Assembly (NCBI GenBank): GCA_964395975.1
Contig: CAYNBZ010000001.1
Span: forward strand, 1 to 64,000
Direction: 5' to 3'
DNA: 64,000 nucleotides
Source: Avimuribaculum sp964395975
Lineage (GTDB): Bacteria > Bacteroidota > Bacteroidia > Bacteroidales > Muribaculaceae
Shown here: piece after piece, positions 62,551 to 64,000 of the stretch
Position numbering within the stretch: position 1 is the first letter of the stretch
Layout: every line of letters begins with the position of its first letter
Position numbers and translations under genes: made by a program
Notes under the pieces: model-generated
The model's database searches: none
What the model was told of the DNA's origin: nothing
What the model saw: only the letters and a program-made list of their open reading frames with translations

Positions 62551-62610
62551 GTTTTTTTGTTCCTTTTTTAATTAGTGAGTAATTTTCTCACAGTATTGGC
62601 GTTATTGTTG

Positions 62611-62618
62611 TAACTTTG
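62611..62618 (+). promoter_or_regulatory. -7 box for the MATE gene
   Basis: TAACTTTG matches TAnnTTTG and gives a leader of about 19 bases to the ATG at 62644. The leader contains AAGAGGAG (62626-62633), a purine-rich stretch that could act as a Shine-Dalgarno site, which is rare in this group. Confidence 0.5.
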
Positions 62619-62643
62619 TGGCGACAAGAGGAGAATATAGATT

Positions 62644-64000
62644 ATGGGAAACTTTGGGAAATCAGATAGGTTATATGAATTGCAAAATCTCCAGGTAAGC
62701 AAATCAGATAGGTTATATGAATTGCAAAATCTCCCGATAAGCAAATTGTTGTGGAAATACAGCATGCCTGCCATAGTGGGTATTGTGGTGATGTCGTTGT
62801 ATAACATAATCGACCGTATTTTCATTGGGCAAGGTGTGGGGCCGGATGCTATTGCAGGGCTTGCCATTACATTCCCTGTAATGAATCTTGCCACTGCGCT
62901 CGGGATGCTTATCGGAGCAGGTAGTGCAGCAAGGGTCTCAATTGTTCTCGGACAGGGGGATAAACCTATGGCATTCAAAATATTGGGAAATAGCATTGTC
63001 ATGACCATAACGCTTGGTATTAGTTATATTACTGTTTTTGCCATTTTTATGGACGACATATTGCGCTTGTTTGGAGCCAGTGAAAGGACATTGCCATACG
63101 CCCACGATTTTATGATGTACATCCTTCCGGGATTGTTGCTTATGAATATGTGTTATTCCTATAACAATTTAATGCGCGCATCGGGATATCCGACACGGGC
63201 AATGGTGACAATGTTCATCGGAGCGGGGTTAAATGTCATGCTTGCTCCGCTATTCATTTTTATTTTCGGGTGGGGTATAAAAGGAGCTGCCATTGCTTCC
63301 GACATATCTATGGCGGTTTCGGCTGCTTTTGTAATGTCACATTTTATGTCGAAAAAGAGCGAGATACATTTTAAACAAGGTATATACCGGCTTGAAAAGT
63401 CAATACTTTTATCGATTGTGTCGATAGGTGCAGCTCCGTTTTTAATTAACTGTGCAGGTTGTGTCATAAATGCAATTGTTAACAATACTCTTTTCAAGTA
63501 TGGTGGTGACTCAGCCGTGGCAGCTATGGGGATATTTACAACATATTCGCAATTACTGATAGTGGTGGTTATAGGCATTTGTCAAGGTATGCAGCCAATA
63601 ATCGGATTTAATTATGGTGCGCGATGTTTCGACCGTTTGCGTCGCACTTATTTTCTTGCCGTCAGTGCTTCATCCATCGTTTGTGTGTTGGGGACGATTC
63701 TGTCGCTCAGTTGCCCTCAATATATAGCCAGGGCATTTACAACCGATACTGACTTGATAAGTGCGATAGTCAAAAGTTTGACAATAACGACAATCATGTT
63801 CTGGGGCATTGGGTTTCAGATTGTTTCGACCAATTTTTTCCAGTCGCTTGGTATGGCTAAGAAATCTATATTTTTAAGTCTTACTCGTCAGATAATCTTT
63901 CTCATCCCGTTGCTTGTCATTCTGCCTCCACATTTTGGGCTTAATGGCGTGTGGGCGGCGTTCCCTACGGCCGACTCACTTGCAATCTTTATTACTGTTG
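62644..64000 (+). CDS. MATE-family efflux transporter (3' end beyond window)
   Basis: An open frame from the ATG at 62644 runs to the window edge (452 codons, no stop). It encodes a MATE-family multidrug/Na+ or H+ antiporter. Landmarks are KLLWKYSMPAIVGIVVMSLYN, FIGQGVGPDAIAGLAITFPV, GAGSAARVSI, NNLMRASGYPTRAM and the second-half repeat GICQGMQPIIGFNYGA. About eleven to twelve membrane segments fit. The N-terminus is unusual: residues 6-19 and 20-33 are a tandem 14-residue duplication, so the first helix starts some 14 residues later than normal. Confidence 0.93.
   Translation, partial: MGNFGKSDRLYELQNLQVSKSDRLYELQNLPISKLLWKYSMPAIVGIVVMSLYNIIDRIFIGQGVGPDAIAGLAITFPVMNLATALGMLIGAGSAARVSIVLGQGDKPMAFKILGNSIVMTITLGISYITVFAIFMDDILRLFGASERTLPYAHDFMMYILPGLLLMNMCYSYNNLMRASGYPTRAMVTMFIGAGLNVMLAPLFIFIFGWGIKGAAIASDISMAVSAAFVMSHFMSKKSEIHFKQGIYRLEKSILLSIVSIGAAPFLINCAGCVINAIVNNTLFKYGGDSAVAAMGIFTTYSQLLIVVVIGICQGMQPIIGFNYGARCFDRLRRTYFLAVSASSIVCVLGTILSLSCPQYIARAFTTDTDLISAIVKSLTITTIMFWGIGFQIVSTNFFQSLGMAKKSIFLSLTRQIIFLIPLLVILPPHFGLNGVWAAFPTADSLAIFITV
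62659..62742 (+). repeat. 42 bp tandem duplication in the MATE gene
   Basis: Unit 1 (62659-62700) and unit 2 (62701-62742) are adjacent 42-base copies. They differ only near their ends (AGG against CGA, two changed bases). The length is a multiple of three, so the frame is kept and 14 residues (KSDRLYELQNL plus three) are repeated. Confidence 0.97.

Overview
The window looks like a chromosome segment of a gut-type Bacteroidota, order Bacteroidales. A Muribaculaceae-like organism is plausible, but this is inferred from general character only. The evidence is a SusC/SusD pair with surface lipoproteins, Bacteroidetes-type promoters (TTTG or TTG, about 20 bases, then TAnnTTTG) before tRNAs and housekeeping genes, very short leaders without clear Shine-Dalgarno sites, and Bacteroidales-type families (DUF2723, DUF4105, DUF3843-like). 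No phage, CRISPR array or intact insertion sequence was seen. The only mobile trace is a broken IS256-type transposase start near position 150.

Layout. 1-900: transposase remnant, tRNA-Leu(UAA), tRNA-Ser(CGA). 1165-3978: a secreted GH13 alpha-glucanase with a C-terminal sorting domain. 4103-6021 (minus): MnmD and a U32 protein, a likely tRNA wobble-uridine pair. 6224-9449: a lipoprotein nitroreductase and a copper P-type ATPase that carries a CopZ-like domain at its C-terminus. 9830-34558: a 25 kb polysaccharide utilisation locus (PUL). 34747-39438: an acyl-adenylase of the plant-GH3 fold, alkaline phosphatase, rbfA and a LolC/E-type permease. 39541-45573 (minus): rsgA, queG, a polysaccharide deacetylase and a DUF2723 membrane protein. 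45822-53494: two proteins of unknown function, an alkaline-phosphatase-like protein without its catalytic residues, and secA. 53726-59636 (minus): a degenerate hybrid histidine kinase, asparaginase, an FMN-dependent hydroxy-acid oxidase and tyrS. 59963-64000: pepT, ruvB, tRNA-Gln(UUG) and the start of a MATE transporter.

The PUL fits beta-mannan, most likely acetylated glucomannan. It encodes an AraC regulator, two GH5 enzymes, two GH26 mannanases, a GH3 beta-glucosidase, two carbohydrate esterases, SusC/SusD and two IPT/TIG surface glycan-binding lipoproteins. Its cytoplasmic finish is an inner-membrane GPH symporter, an AGE-family cellobiose 2-epimerase, a GH130 mannosylglucose phosphorylase and mannose-6-phosphate isomerase. 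In the known pathway, mannobiose is epimerised to mannosyl-glucose and then phosphorolysed to mannose 1-phosphate and glucose. Acidic residues after the lipid cysteine separate probable surface lipoproteins from periplasmic ones. No GH36 or GH27 alpha-galactosidase is present.

The least expected features are these: a hybrid histidine kinase lacking both phosphoacceptors, a phosphatase-fold protein lacking nearly all metal ligands beside secA, an in-frame CopA-CopZ fusion, a DUF2723 (TMEM260-related) protein in a genome segment rich in IPT/TIG domains, a 159 bp paired-repeat element inside the PUL, a 42 bp tandem duplication in a MATE gene, and genes whose promoters almost touch the start codon.
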